From contig NZ_PZYZ01000005.1 in NCBI RefSeq assembly GCF_003047295.1, forward strand, positions 124,001 through 188,000: a stretch of DNA of 64,000 nucleotides, written 5' to 3'. The position numbers were made by a program, and so were the translations under genes. The notes below the pieces were generated by a model. That model saw nothing but the letters and a program-made list of their open reading frames with translations, was not told the DNA's origin and made no database searches. This stretch comes from Nocardioides sediminis (GTDB lineage: Bacteria; Actinomycetota; Actinomycetes; Propionibacteriales; Nocardioidaceae). Shown here in pieces: positions 35,346 to 45,175 of the stretch. The first letter of the stretch is position 1. Each line of letters opens with the position of its first letter.

Positions 35346-36578
35346 CTAGTGCGGCGCCGAGTCCCCCTCGCGACGGCGGAGCGCCTCGCCGAACCCGATC
35401 CTGCGGCCGGCCTGCATGAGGTTGCGGTCGTAGATGCGGGAGCCGAGGCGCACGAGCAGCACGGCCGCCACCACGTTGAGCGCCAGCGAGAGCATGATCT
35501 CCCACAGGGCGACGTCCTCGTAGGCCAGCCGGCCGGGCATCACGATCGCGGACACCACGGGGACCTGGGAGACCACGTCGAGGACGAGCCCCTCCGCGAA
35601 GGCGCCGACCATGTAGCCCGCCAGCAGCACGACCTGGAGCGGCATCGTGGTCGAGGCGATGTCCTGGACCCGCGACGCCATCGCGCCGGCGGCCGACCAC
35701 AGGGCAGCGAGCGCGATGAACCCCAGCGCGAAGAACGCGACGAACCACACCATCGCCGGACCCACGCCGGACAGCAGGGTGTCGTTGCCGAGAAGGGCGA
35801 AGATCGCCAGCCCGCCGCCCACGAGGACCACGATCTGGCCGAGAGCAAGGAGCGTGTTGCCCGCGATCTTCCCCCAGAGCAGCGACCGCGTGGAGATGGC
35901 GGCGGCGAGGATCTCCACGACCCGGCTCTCCTTCTCGGTCACCACGCTCTGCGCGATCTGCATCCCGAAGAGCATCGCGACGACGTAGAACAGCAGGGAC
36001 AGGCCGAAGGCGACCGCCTTGCGCTGGTCCACGTCCTCGGCCTCGGGGTCGAGGAGGTCCACGCGGACCTCAGCGCCGGCGTTGAGGGCGGCGAGGTCGA
36101 CATCCTGGGCCTGCGCGTTGCGGGCCACCGCGTCGGCCGCGACGGTCGAGCGGACCGCGGCCTCCAGGGGCGCGTCGACACTCGAGTCGCCCACCAGCGT
36201 CCAGGTGCCGGTGTCGTCGACGAGCGCCACATCGAGCTCGCCCTCCGCGACCGCGGATTCGGCCGCCGCGGCGTCGTCGTACTCCTGCGCCTCCACGACG
36301 TAGCCATCGCCGAGGGCCTCCTCCACGTCCGTGGCGACCGGACCCGCGGCGCCGACGACCCCCACCCGGTAGGTGGTGTCCCGGTCGCCGAAGTAGTCGA
36401 GCGCCACGATGCCGCCCCACGACACGACCACCATGGCGAGGAAACCGAGGAGGAACGACTTCTCCGCAAACCTGGCGCGCACCTCCCGCTCCGCGACGAT
36501 CCGCCACGCGCTGGGTGGCTGGGGCGTGCCGGCACTCACGGCGCGTGCACCGGAGGGCAGGGTGGACGTGACGCTCAT
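35346..36578 (-). CDS. ABC-2 type exporter permease (NatB-like)
   Basis: A 410-residue permease. It has one N-terminal membrane segment (LLGFLAMVVVSWGGIVALDY), a large extracytoplasmic domain of about 110 residues, then five segments. This is the NatB/ABC-2 architecture. The sequence MFGMQIAQSVVTEKESRVVEIL is the typical ABC-2 coupling helix region. It pairs with the ATPase upstream and overlaps it as ATGA. Exported substrate unknown. Confidence 0.83.
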   Translation of the reverse strand: MSVTSTLPSGARAVSAGTPQPPSAWRIVAEREVRARFAEKSFLLGFLAMVVVSWGGIVALDYFGDRDTTYRVGVVGAAGPVATDVEEALGDGYVVEAQEYDDAAAAESAVAEGELDVALVDDTGTWTLVGDSSVDAPLEAAVRSTVAADAVARNAQAQDVDLAALNAGAEVRVDLLDPEAEDVDQRKAVAFGLSLLFYVVAMLFGMQIAQSVVTEKESRVVEILAAAISTRSLLWGKIAGNTLLALGQIVVLVGGGLAIFALLGNDTLLSGVGPAMVWFVAFFALGFIALAALWSAAGAMASRVQDIASTTMPLQVVLLAGYMVGAFAEGLVLDVVSQVPVVSAIVMPGRLAYEDVALWEIMLSLALNVVAAVLLVRLGSRIYDRNLMQAGRRIGFGEALRRREGDSAPH

Positions 36579-37450
36579 CGGGTGACCTCCCGGAAGACGT
36601 GGGCGAGGGGTTCGACGTGGCGCTGGAACTCGCTGACGCGGGTCCGGGCGGTGAGGTGCGACAGGAGGTCGGCCGGCTCACCGCTCATGACCTCGACGTA
36701 CGCCGCACCGGCCTCGTGGCGGTCGAGCCGCGCCCCCGGGAGCGAGTCCAGGACGGCCTCGTCCTCCAGGACGACGCGGTAGAGAAGGGGGCCCCGACCG
36801 CGGAGCTCGTCGGTGGGGCCCGCCACCACGACCCTGCCCGCGCTGAGGATGACCAGGTCGTCGCACAGCCGCTCGACGAGCTCGAGCTGGTGGCTGGAGA
36901 ACAGCACCGGGACGTCCGGTCCGAGCTCGTGCTGCAGCAGGTCGACCATCGAGTCGACGGCCAGCGGGTCGAGGCCGCTGAAGGGCTCGTCGAGGACCAG
37001 GGCGGTCGGCCGGTGCACCAGCGCCGCCGCGATCTGCACCCGTTGCTGGTTGCCCAGGCTGAGCTCGTCGAGGAGGTCGCCGCGTCGGCCGTCGAGACCG
37101 AAGTGGGCGAGCAGGTGCCGGGCACGCTCGGTCGCAGCCGGCCGGTCCAGGCCGTGCAGCCGGGCCAGGAAGACCAGCTGATCCAGCAGCGGCATCCGAG
37201 GGTAGAGCCCCCGTTCCTCGGGCATGTAGCCGAAGCTGCGCCGCTGGTCGTCGGTGATCGGCTCGCCCTGCCAGAGCACCTCGCCGCTCGTCGGGGCGAG
37301 CACGCCCATCAGCATCCGCATCGTCGTGGTCTTGCCGGCGCCGTTGGCCCCGACGAAGCCCGTCAGCCGTCCCGGTCGCACCTCGAAGGACACGTCGTCG
37401 ACGACGCGCTTGTCCCCGTAGGCGCGCGACAGCCCCCGCACAGTCAGCAT
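36575..37450 (-). CDS. ABC transporter ATPase (NatA-like)
   Basis: A 291-residue ATPase for the ABC-2 permease. Walker A is GANGAGKTT near residue 38, the signature region LSLGNQQRVQIAAAL near 135, and Walker B LVLDEPFSGLD. A C-terminal domain of about 80 residues follows the nucleotide-binding fold. ATG at 37450 is chosen because TAGCGT (37458-37463) lies seven bases before it. The GTG at 37459 overlaps that hexamer and is less likely. Confidence 0.88.
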   Translation of the reverse strand: MLTVRGLSRAYGDKRVVDDVSFEVRPGRLTGFVGANGAGKTTTMRMLMGVLAPTSGEVLWQGEPITDDQRRSFGYMPEERGLYPRMPLLDQLVFLARLHGLDRPAATERARHLLAHFGLDGRRGDLLDELSLGNQQRVQIAAALVHRPTALVLDEPFSGLDPLAVDSMVDLLQHELGPDVPVLFSSHQLELVERLCDDLVILSAGRVVVAGPTDELRGRGPLLYRVVLEDEAVLDSLPGARLDRHEAGAAYVEVMSGEPADLLSHLTARTRVSEFQRHVEPLAHVFREVTR

Positions 37451-37457
37451 GGCGACC

Positions 37458-37463
37458 ACGCTA
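37458..37463 (-). promoter_or_regulatory. -10 box of leaderless ABC-2 ATPase promoter
   Basis: TAGCGT on the minus strand is seven bases before the ATG at 37450. Confidence 0.55.
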
Positions 37464-37525
37464 GGCGCGCGAGCCTCACGCCAGACACCGACCGGCGTAG
37501 GGGTGGACCCCGACTTTGGTCGGGG

Positions 37526-38908
<1,383 letters not shown>

Positions 38909-38980
38909 CCGCACGCGGCCGCCCTCACCCGGATCACGGCCACCCGCACGGGCGCACGGGCCGGGGGCCAGGGGGTCGAC

Positions 38981-38986
38981 TACTGT
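38981..38986 (+). promoter_or_regulatory. -10 box of leaderless lipid kinase promoter
   Basis: TACTGT lies seven bases before the GTG at 38994. It is divergent from the purA promoter. Confidence 0.5.
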
Positions 38987-38993
38987 CCACGGC

Positions 38994-39911
38994 GTGGACC
39001 CCATGCTCGTGATCACCAACGCCGAGGCCGGTACGGCCGACCAGGACTCGTTGGACCGCGCCCTGGCGATCCTCCGCGAGGAGTCGTCGGTGGAGGTGGC
39101 GGCCACGTCCAACCCCGGCGAGCTGGACGGCGTCCTGCACCGCGCCGGGTCACGTCGGATCGTGGTGGCCGGCGGCGACGGCAGCCTGCACGCCGTGGTC
39201 GCCGCGCTGCACAAGCGCAACGAGCTGGCCGACCGCACCCTCGCGCTGCTGCCGCTCGGCACGGGCAACGACTTCGCCCGGGGCACCGGCATCCCCCTCG
39301 ACATCGAGCAGGCCGCGCGCATGGTCCTGAGGGGCGAGCCGCGACCCGTCGACCTGATCGTCGACGAGACCGGCTCCGTGGTCGTCAACAACGTCCACGT
39401 CGGCACCGGCGCCCAGGCCAGCCGCAAGGCGCACAAGTGGAAGACCCGGCTCGGGTCGATCGGCGTCGGCAAGGTCAACATCGGCAAGCTCGGCTACCCG
39501 ATCGGCGCCCTGCTCGCGGCCTTCCACCCGCCCGTGTGGCGACTGCGGGTCGAGGTCGACGGCGTGGTCGTCAACGACGTCGACCAGCCGCTGCTCATGG
39601 TCGCCGTCGGCAACGGGTCCAACGTCGGGGGCGGCACCGAGGTCACCCCGGACGCCGACCCGGAGAGCGGCCGCCTCGACGTGATGATCAGCAAGGCCGT
39701 CGGCCCCGCCGCCAAGTTCGCGTACGTCGCCAAGCTGCGCAAGGGCGAGCACCAGGAGCGCGACGACGTCATCACCGTGCGCGGGTCGACCGTGTCGGTG
39801 ACCGGCGAGGGGTTCTGGGTCTCCGCCGACGGGGAGATCTACGGCCCCGAGCGCAGCCGCACCTGGCGCATCGAGCGCGCGGCGTACCGCATGGTCCTGC
39901 CCCGCTCCTGA
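38994..39911 (+). CDS. Diacylglycerol-kinase family lipid kinase
   Basis: A 305-residue DAGK-catalytic-domain protein that phosphorylates a lipid or sphingoid-type acceptor. It has VVAGGDGSLHAVV (GGDG motif, about residue 60), LPLGTGNDFARGTG, and the C-terminal DGEIYG. GTG at 38994 is supported by TACTGT seven bases upstream; ATG at 39003 would remove three residues. It is divergent from purA and converges on the LuxR-type regulator gene with a nine-base gap. Confidence 0.85.
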   Translation: MDPMLVITNAEAGTADQDSLDRALAILREESSVEVAATSNPGELDGVLHRAGSRRIVVAGGDGSLHAVVAALHKRNELADRTLALLPLGTGNDFARGTGIPLDIEQAARMVLRGEPRPVDLIVDETGSVVVNNVHVGTGAQASRKAHKWKTRLGSIGVGKVNIGKLGYPIGALLAAFHPPVWRLRVEVDGVVVNDVDQPLLMVAVGNGSNVGGGTEVTPDADPESGRLDVMISKAVGPAAKFAYVAKLRKGEHQERDDVITVRGSTVSVTGEGFWVSADGEIYGPERSRTWRIERAAYRMVLPRS

Positions 39912-39920
39912 TCCGGTCGG

Positions 39921-40910
39921 TCAGATCCAGCCGCGCCGGACGGCCTCGACCCCCAGCTGGAAGCGGGTGTCCACGCCCAGGTCGGTCATCAGCGCCGCGA
40001 TGCGGCGGCGGACGGTCCGCAGGCCGATGCCGAGCTTGCGGGCGATGACCTCGTCGGTCGCGCCGGCCACGAGCTGCTCGAGCAGGAACTTGCGCAGGTC
40101 GGGCCGGGCGTCACCTCCGTCGAAGTCGGGGACGGGCGAGGCCCGCGACCACAGCGACTCGAACCACAGGGTCAGCGCGGCCACGATCGAGCGCTGCCTG
40201 ACGTGGACCCGCGGCTCGTCGGTGAAGCCGAGCGGCTCCGGGAGGACGGCGTGGGCGTCCCCGAGGATGAACATCCGCGTCGGCAGCGCCGAGATCACCC
40301 GGACCTGCTCCCCGATCCTGGCCCGCGTCCGCAGCGTCTCGGGGGCCTCGGTCAGGGCCCGCACCGGGTAGATCGCCCGCGACCGGCGGCCGGTGGCGAT
40401 CGCCTCGGCGAGCACAGCGGCGACCGCCGACTCGCGCGGCATCGCCCACGCGTCGGGGCGCAGCCAGAGCATGTCGCCACGGCTGGTGCGCATCATCTGC
40501 CCCAGCAGCTCGAGCGGGTTGCCGCCCGAGCTGAGCTCGCCGTCCAGCGGCCGCACCTCGGCCAGGTCGTCCTCGTCAGGTCTGGTCGCAGCGGCGACGA
40601 GGTGGGGCACGGCACCGGCCAGCGCCTCCAGCCGCTGCGCGGACGTCGCGGCGATCTCGGACTCGCGCTGCACGAGCTCGGCGACCACCCGCGCCAGCGG
40701 GGGGACCACGACGCGGTCGCCGTCCAGCACGACCAGGCCCAGCTCCAGCAGCGGCGCCATCTCGCGGCGGAGGTCGCCCGGTGTCTCCTGCACCAGGCGG
40801 GCGACACCCAGCAGGGTGTGCCCCGTCGCCGGGGCGAGCCGGAAGTAGAGCTGCTCGGCCCGGCGGTCGAGGCCGAGGGCGGAGAGCGCCGAGGACGGGT
40901 CAGCAGCCAT
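39921..40910 (-). CDS. LuxR-type HTH regulator with TrmB-like N-terminus
   Basis: A 329-residue transcription factor. The N-terminal 70 residues look like a winged-helix or TrmB-like domain (LGLDRRAEQLYFRLA and following). The middle is a phospholipase-D-like sensor region. The C-terminal LuxR-type HTH includes LVAGATDEVIARKLGIGLRTVRRRI. Such HTH-PLD-type regulators are numerous in actinobacteria. Leaderless: TAAACT (40917-40922) is six bases before the ATG at 40910. That hexamer lies inside a GGTGGCA/TGCCACC dyad, suggesting autoregulation. Confidence 0.82.
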   Translation of the reverse strand: MAADPSSALSALGLDRRAEQLYFRLAPATGHTLLGVARLVQETPGDLRREMAPLLELGLVVLDGDRVVVPPLARVVAELVQRESEIAATSAQRLEALAGAVPHLVAAATRPDEDDLAEVRPLDGELSSGGNPLELLGQMMRTSRGDMLWLRPDAWAMPRESAVAAVLAEAIATGRRSRAIYPVRALTEAPETLRTRARIGEQVRVISALPTRMFILGDAHAVLPEPLGFTDEPRVHVRQRSIVAALTLWFESLWSRASPVPDFDGGDARPDLRKFLLEQLVAGATDEVIARKLGIGLRTVRRRIAALMTDLGVDTRFQLGVEAVRRGWI

Positions 40911-40930
40911 GGTGGCAGTTTAGTGCCACC
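40911..40930. promoter_or_regulatory. GGTGGCA dyad over the LuxR-type gene promoter
   Basis: GGTGGCA (40911-40917) and TGCCACC (40924-40930) form a perfect 7-bp inverted repeat around the -10 hexamer AGTTTA/TAAACT. Two further direct copies of GGTGGCA are at 40946-40952 and 41006-41012 in the gap to lysS. A protein bound here would block the promoter, so autoregulation is likely. Confidence 0.55.
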
Positions 40931-41074
40931 GGCACTCAGGACCCCGGTGGCAGGGAACGGCCACAGGGATGATTGCTCCGCCAGTCCCGTCGGGGGATGC
41001 GGACTGGTGGCACACGGATCAGGGCGTCGAAGTCGCCGCAGGGGACGACTTCGGCGCCCTTGTCGCATGCCCGA

Positions 41075-41080
41075 TAACCT
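41075..41080 (+). promoter_or_regulatory. -10 box of leaderless lysS promoter
   Basis: TAACCT lies seven bases before the ATG at 41088, and no ribosome-binding sequence intervenes. Confidence 0.55.
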
Positions 41081-41087
41081 GCGCCCC

Positions 41088-42803
41088 ATGGCACAGGGCG
41101 GACGGCAGCGTGGACGGCAGGGCGGACAGCAGGGCGACCCCATCGACTGGGTGACCCGCGCCGCCGACGACGCGATCCGGCACGCGGGTGAGGGCAACAG
41201 GGTCACCGTCGCCTCCGGTGCGAGTCCCTCGGGCCCCATCCACCTGGGCAACCTGCGCGAGTTCCTCACCCCGCACTTCGTCGCCGAGGAGCTGCGCCGC
41301 CGCGGCATCGAGACCCGGCACCTGCACAGCTGGGACGACTACGACCGGTTCCGCAAGGTGCCGGCCGGGGTGCCGCCCGAGTGGGCCGAGCACATCGGCC
41401 GCCCGCTCTCGGCCGTCCCCGACCCGTGGGGCTGCCACGAGTCCTGGGCCGAGCACTTCAAGGAGCCGCTGGTCTCCGCCCTCGCCGAGATGGGCGTGGA
41501 GATGGACGAGATCAGCCAGACGCAGATGTACCGCGCGGGCACCTACCGCGAGCAGATCCTGCACGCCATCCGGCACCGTGACCGGATCGAGGAGGTCCTC
41601 GGGCGCTACCGCACCAAGGCGGCACCGGTCACCGAGACCGAGGAGGAGGCCGCTGAGCTGGCCGAGTCGGTGGCCAACGAGGAGGAGGGCGCGGGCGCGG
41701 GACAGTACGCCCGGTTCCCCTTCAAGCCCTGGTGCGCGGAGTGCGGTCGCGACACGACCGACGTCACGTCGTACGACGACGAGACCACCGACCTCGCCTA
41801 CACGTGCCGGGAGTGCGGCCACTCCGGCGTCACCAACGTGGCCACCGAGGACGGCGGCAAGCTCGTCTGGAAGGTCGACTGGCCGATGCGCTGGGCCTGG
41901 GAGAAGGTCGACTTCGAGCCCGCGGGCCTCGACCACATGACGCCCGGGTCGTCGTACACCGTGGGCCAGGAGCTGGTCTCCTCGGTGTTCGGCTGGAAGG
42001 CCCCGGCGCGGGTGACCTACGCCTTCGTCGGCATCGCGGGGATGCAGAAGATGTCGTCCTCCAGCGGCGGCGTGCCCACCCCGGCCGACGCGCTGGAGAT
42101 CCTCGAGGCGCCGATGGTGCGCTGGCTCTACACCCGCCGCGCGCCCAAGCAGGCCTTCACCATCGACTTCGGGCCCGAGGTCGTCCGGCTGTACGACGAG
42201 TGGGACGCCCTGGGCCGCAAGGCCGCCGACCCGGCGAAGCGCGACGCCCAGGTGCTCGCGTTCGAGCGGGCGTCGGCGACGTCGACGGCCGGTCCGCTGC
42301 CGGTCCCGGCGGTGGCGGTGCCGTTCCGGACCCTGTCCTCGGTCGCCGACGTGACCGCCGGCTCGGCCGACATGATCAGCCGCGTGGTCGAGCACGTCGG
42401 CTTCCCGCACAGCACCGTCGACGAGCTGGAGCCGCGCCTGGCGCGGGCGATGGCGTGGACGGCGTCGCTGCCGGAGGACCAGCGGACGACGGTGCGCGAG
42501 AAGCCCGACACCGACCGGCTGGCCTCGCTGACCGAGGACGAGGAGCTGTGGCTGCGGATCCTCCTGGACCGGCTGCCCGACGAGCTCGAGCTCGACGAGG
42601 TGACCTCGGTGGTCTACGGCGTGCCCAAGGTCGCGCGCGGCCTCGGCCTCGACGACGCGCCCACCGATCAGGTCAAAGCGGACCAGAAGGACTTTTTCCG
42701 GCTGCTCTACAACCTGCTCGTCGCCGCCGACCGCGGTCCGCGGCTGCCCACGCTCATCGTGGCGCTCGGCCACGACAAGGTGCGCACGCTGCTGGGGGCC
42801 TGA
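41088..42803 (+). CDS. lysS: Lysyl-tRNA synthetase, class I
   Basis: A 571-residue class I LysRS that charges tRNA-Lys. It has the HIGH-equivalent PSGPIHLGN at residues 47-55 and the KMSKS-equivalent KMSSS at 321-325. A zinc ribbon has Cys216, Cys219, Cys240 and Cys243. Class I LysRS is typical of archaea and a minority of bacteria including many actinobacteria. The Gln/Gly/Arg-rich first 17 residues are an extension. The start follows TAACCT by seven bases. It is convergent with the nitrilase-family gene. Confidence 0.93.
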   Translation: MAQGGRQRGRQGGQQGDPIDWVTRAADDAIRHAGEGNRVTVASGASPSGPIHLGNLREFLTPHFVAEELRRRGIETRHLHSWDDYDRFRKVPAGVPPEWAEHIGRPLSAVPDPWGCHESWAEHFKEPLVSALAEMGVEMDEISQTQMYRAGTYREQILHAIRHRDRIEEVLGRYRTKAAPVTETEEEAAELAESVANEEEGAGAGQYARFPFKPWCAECGRDTTDVTSYDDETTDLAYTCRECGHSGVTNVATEDGGKLVWKVDWPMRWAWEKVDFEPAGLDHMTPGSSYTVGQELVSSVFGWKAPARVTYAFVGIAGMQKMSSSSGGVPTPADALEILEAPMVRWLYTRRAPKQAFTIDFGPEVVRLYDEWDALGRKAADPAKRDAQVLAFERASATSTAGPLPVPAVAVPFRTLSSVADVTAGSADMISRVVEHVGFPHSTVDELEPRLARAMAWTASLPEDQRTTVREKPDTDRLASLTEDEELWLRILLDRLPDELELDEVTSVVYGVPKVARGLGLDDAPTDQVKADQKDFFRLLYNLLVAADRGPRLPTLIVALGHDKVRTLLGA

Positions 42804-42827
42804 CCCCTCGGGCCGGGACCGGGGTCA
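42801..42827. terminator. Bidirectional hairpin containing both convergent stop codons
   Basis: TGACCCC (42801-42807) and GGGGTCA (42821-42827) form a perfect 7-bp inverted repeat. The first TGA is the lysS stop and the last TCA is the stop of the opposing nitrilase-family gene. The centre is GC-rich with further pairing potential. Confidence 0.55.
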
Positions 42828-43646
42828 GGGCAGGACCGGGATCCGCTTGCGGACCGCGCCGACGACGTCGAGGTCGACCTCGGCCACCAGGAGGTCCGGG
42901 TCGGCGCCGAGCTGCGCGTGCACGGCGCCGAGCGGGTCGACGAGCATGCTGCGGCCGATGCCCAGCGGGGCGCCCTTGACCGGCTCCTGCCATGCCTGCG
43001 CGGACGCGAGCAGCCACGCTTGGGCGTCCAGGGCGCGGGCCCGGACGAGCACGTCCCACTGGTCGGCCTTGCCGGGGCCGTCGCCCCACGAGGCCGGCAG
43101 CACCACGAGCTCGGCCCCACGGGCCCCGAGCGCGGTGAACTGGTCGGCGAACCGCACGTCGTAGCAGGTGGCCAGCCCGACGCGCACGGGTCCGGCGTCG
43201 CCGCCGTCGACGTCGGTCACCACGTAGCCCTCCCCCGGCGCGACCGTGTCGGACTCGCGGGAGTCGAAGGCGTCGAAGAGGTGCACCTTGCGGTAGGTCG
43301 CCTCGCCGGCCGGGCCGGTGACGAGCAGGGTGTTGTGGACCCGGCCGTCGCCCGCCGGCTCGAACAGCCCGACGACCACGGTCACCCCGGCCTCGGCCGC
43401 CGCGGCGCGGATGCCCGAGGCGAAGGGGCCGTCCAGCGGCTCGGCGGCGCGCTGGGGGTTGCGGGCGAAGCTGGCGCTGGTGGCCTCGGGGAGGACCACG
43501 AGACGGGCGCCCGCGTCGGCCGCGCGGCGTACGGCACCGGTGGCCTGCTCGAGGTTGGCCACCGGGTCCGTGCCGCTGCGCACCTGGGCCGCCGCCACCG
43601 TGAGCCTCCGCGAGCCGTCAGCGTCGGGCGTGCGAGAACCAGCCAT
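42825..43646 (-). CDS. Nitrilase-superfamily carbon-nitrogen hydrolase
   Basis: A 273-residue CN-hydrolase with the complete catalytic set: Glu54 in LPEATS, Lys120 in YRKVHLFD and Cys161 in ATCYDVRF. The closest architecture is the Nit1/Nit2-type omega-amidase or amide hydrolase, acting in the cytoplasm on small amides such as deaminated glutathione or 2-oxoglutaramate. ATG at 43646 has GAGGAG about 7 bases upstream. The GntR gene starts 31 bases away, divergently, and might regulate it. Confidence 0.88.
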   Translation of the reverse strand: MAGSRTPDADGSRRLTVAAAQVRSGTDPVANLEQATGAVRRAADAGARLVVLPEATSASFARNPQRAAEPLDGPFASGIRAAAAEAGVTVVVGLFEPAGDGRVHNTLLVTGPAGEATYRKVHLFDAFDSRESDTVAPGEGYVVTDVDGGDAGPVRVGLATCYDVRFADQFTALGARGAELVVLPASWGDGPGKADQWDVLVRARALDAQAWLLASAQAWQEPVKGAPLGIGRSMLVDPLGAVHAQLGADPDLLVAEVDLDVVGAVRKRIPVLP

Positions 43647-43677
43647 GGGGACTCCTCGGGAGTGCTATGAAACGAGC

Positions 43678-44340
43678 ATGCACACCCCACGGTCGGGGCG
43701 CGAACGTGCCTATGAGTATCTCCGGACGTCGGTCCTCACCGATCCGGGGCTCGTCGGCACGTTCATCAACGAGCAGGACGTGGCCGCTGCGGTCGGCGTC
43801 TCGCGCACCCCGGTCCGCGAGGCGCTGCTGCGGCTGGCGGCCGAGGACCTCGTCGAGCTCCGGCCCAACCGGGGCGCCTACCTGGCTCCGGTGAGTCCCG
43901 AGCAGACCCGCCAGATCATGCAGGCCCGCGGGGTCATCGAGACGTGGGCGGCGCGGCACTGCGTCGGCACGGGCACGGTGCCGCTCCCGGCCCTGGAGGA
44001 GCACCTCGCCGCGCAGGAGTCGCTGCCGTCGCACGAGCCGGACGAGGAGTTCGCCCGCATCGACGCCGAGTTCCACGTGGCGCTGGTGCGCGCCGCCGGC
44101 AACCCGCTGCTGGAGCGGATGTACGACGCGCTGCACGCCCGGCACGTCCTGCTCGGCATCACCGCGGCCCGCCGCCACGGTCTCCCCCGCGCGACCGTCG
44201 TGACCGAGCACCGGGCGATCCTCGCCGCGCTGGACGCCGGCGACGCCGACGCCGCCGAGGAGGCGATCTGGCAGCACCTCGCCGAGACCGAGCGGGTGCT
44301 CACCGGCGTGGGCCGGCCGCCGGGGCCCGTGGGAGGGTAG
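43678..44340 (+). CDS. GntR family regulator (FadR subfamily)
   Basis: A 220-residue regulator. The N-terminal winged helix-turn-helix includes NEQDVAAAVGVSRTPVREALLRL. The C-terminal FCD all-helical effector domain includes DAEFHVALVRAAGNPLLERM and the His ligands VTEHRAILAALDAGDADAA. It is divergent from the nitrilase-family gene and followed by DUF3151, DUF3311 and symporter genes. The effector is probably a small organic acid. Start ATG at 43678. Confidence 0.88.
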   Translation: MHTPRSGRERAYEYLRTSVLTDPGLVGTFINEQDVAAAVGVSRTPVREALLRLAAEDLVELRPNRGAYLAPVSPEQTRQIMQARGVIETWAARHCVGTGTVPLPALEEHLAAQESLPSHEPDEEFARIDAEFHVALVRAAGNPLLERMYDALHARHVLLGITAARRHGLPRATVVTEHRAILAALDAGDADAAEEAIWQHLAETERVLTGVGRPPGPVGG

Positions 44341-44344
44341 GCGC

Positions 44345-44770
44345 ATGAGCACTGGTCCCTTCCAGGGCGGCGACCTGATGGCCGGCCCCCCGCCCACGCA
44401 CCTCCCGGCCGACCCCGCCGACGCCGAGCTGGCCGGGGGCGAGGCGCCCGCCGCCGTCGTACGCCGCCATCCGGCTTCCCCGGCCGCCTGGGCCGCACTC
44501 GCGCTCCAGGCCCGCGACGCCGGCGCCGACGACGTGACGGTCTACGCCTACGCCCGCGTGGGCTACCACCGCTCGCTCGACATGCTGCGCCGCAACGGCT
44601 GGAAGGGCCACGGCCCGGTGCCGTGGGAGCACGAGCCCAACCGCGGCTTCCTGCGCTCGCTCGCGCTGCTGGCCCTCAGCGCCCGGGCGATCGGCGAGAC
44701 CGAGGAGTGGGAGCGCTGCTCCACCTTCCTGCGCGACTCGAGCCCTGCGGCGGCCGACGCGCTGCTCTGA
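44345..44770 (+). CDS. DUF3151 family protein
   Basis: A 141-residue protein of the actinobacterial DUF3151 family, often found near fbaA or purA as here. The conserved core is AYARVGYHRSLDMLRRNGWKG and VPWEHEPNRGFLRSL. The function is unknown. ATG at 44345 has GGAGGG seven bases upstream, inside the end of the GntR gene, which implies coupling. Confidence 0.88.
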   Translation: MSTGPFQGGDLMAGPPPTHLPADPADAELAGGEAPAAVVRRHPASPAAWAALALQARDAGADDVTVYAYARVGYHRSLDMLRRNGWKGHGPVPWEHEPNRGFLRSLALLALSARAIGETEEWERCSTFLRDSSPAAADALL

Positions 44771-44826
44771 GGCTGAGGCCGTCAGGCACCGGTGACGGGG
44801 GTCGTCGTGGCCCCCGTCACGCGCGG

Positions 44827-44832
44827 TAGCCT
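44827..44832 (+). promoter_or_regulatory. -10 box of leaderless DUF3311 promoter
   Basis: TAGCCT lies seven bases before the ATG at 44840, giving the DUF3311-symporter pair its own promoter. Confidence 0.55.
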
Positions 44833-44839
44833 CCCGCGC

Positions 44840-45175
44840 ATGACTCTCGGGCAGAACCCCCCTCCCCCGCGCCCTGACGGCAACAACCAGGGCAACAACC
44901 CCGACCTCCCCCCGACCGACCGCGGCAAGATGGTCGCCGCGGGCGTGCTCCTGGTGATCCCGATCGTCGCCCTGATGTGGGTGCCGTCCTACGCCAGGAC
45001 CGAGCCGGAGCTCCTCGGGTTCCCGTTCTTCTTCTGGTACCAGTTCCTCTGGGTCTTCCTGTGCTCTGGCCTGACCTACGCCGCCTACCGGCTCACACTG
45101 GCCGCGCGCCCGCGTCGTACGCCGGGCACCTCCATCGCCCCGGGCACCCCCCGCGGGCCGGAGGGTGACCGATGA
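44840..45175 (+). CDS. DUF3311 small membrane protein
   Basis: A 111-residue protein with a Pro/Asn-rich N-terminus and two membrane segments (VAAGVLLVIPIVALMWVPSY and FFFWYQFLWVFLCSGLTYAAY). DUF3311 proteins usually precede SSS-family symporters, comparable to YhdT with PanF. ATG at 44840 follows TAGCCT by seven bases. Its stop overlaps the symporter start as ATGA. Confidence 0.88.
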   Translation: MTLGQNPPPPRPDGNNQGNNPDLPPTDRGKMVAAGVLLVIPIVALMWVPSYARTEPELLGFPFFFWYQFLWVFLCSGLTYAAYRLTLAARPRRTPGTSIAPGTPRGPEGDR

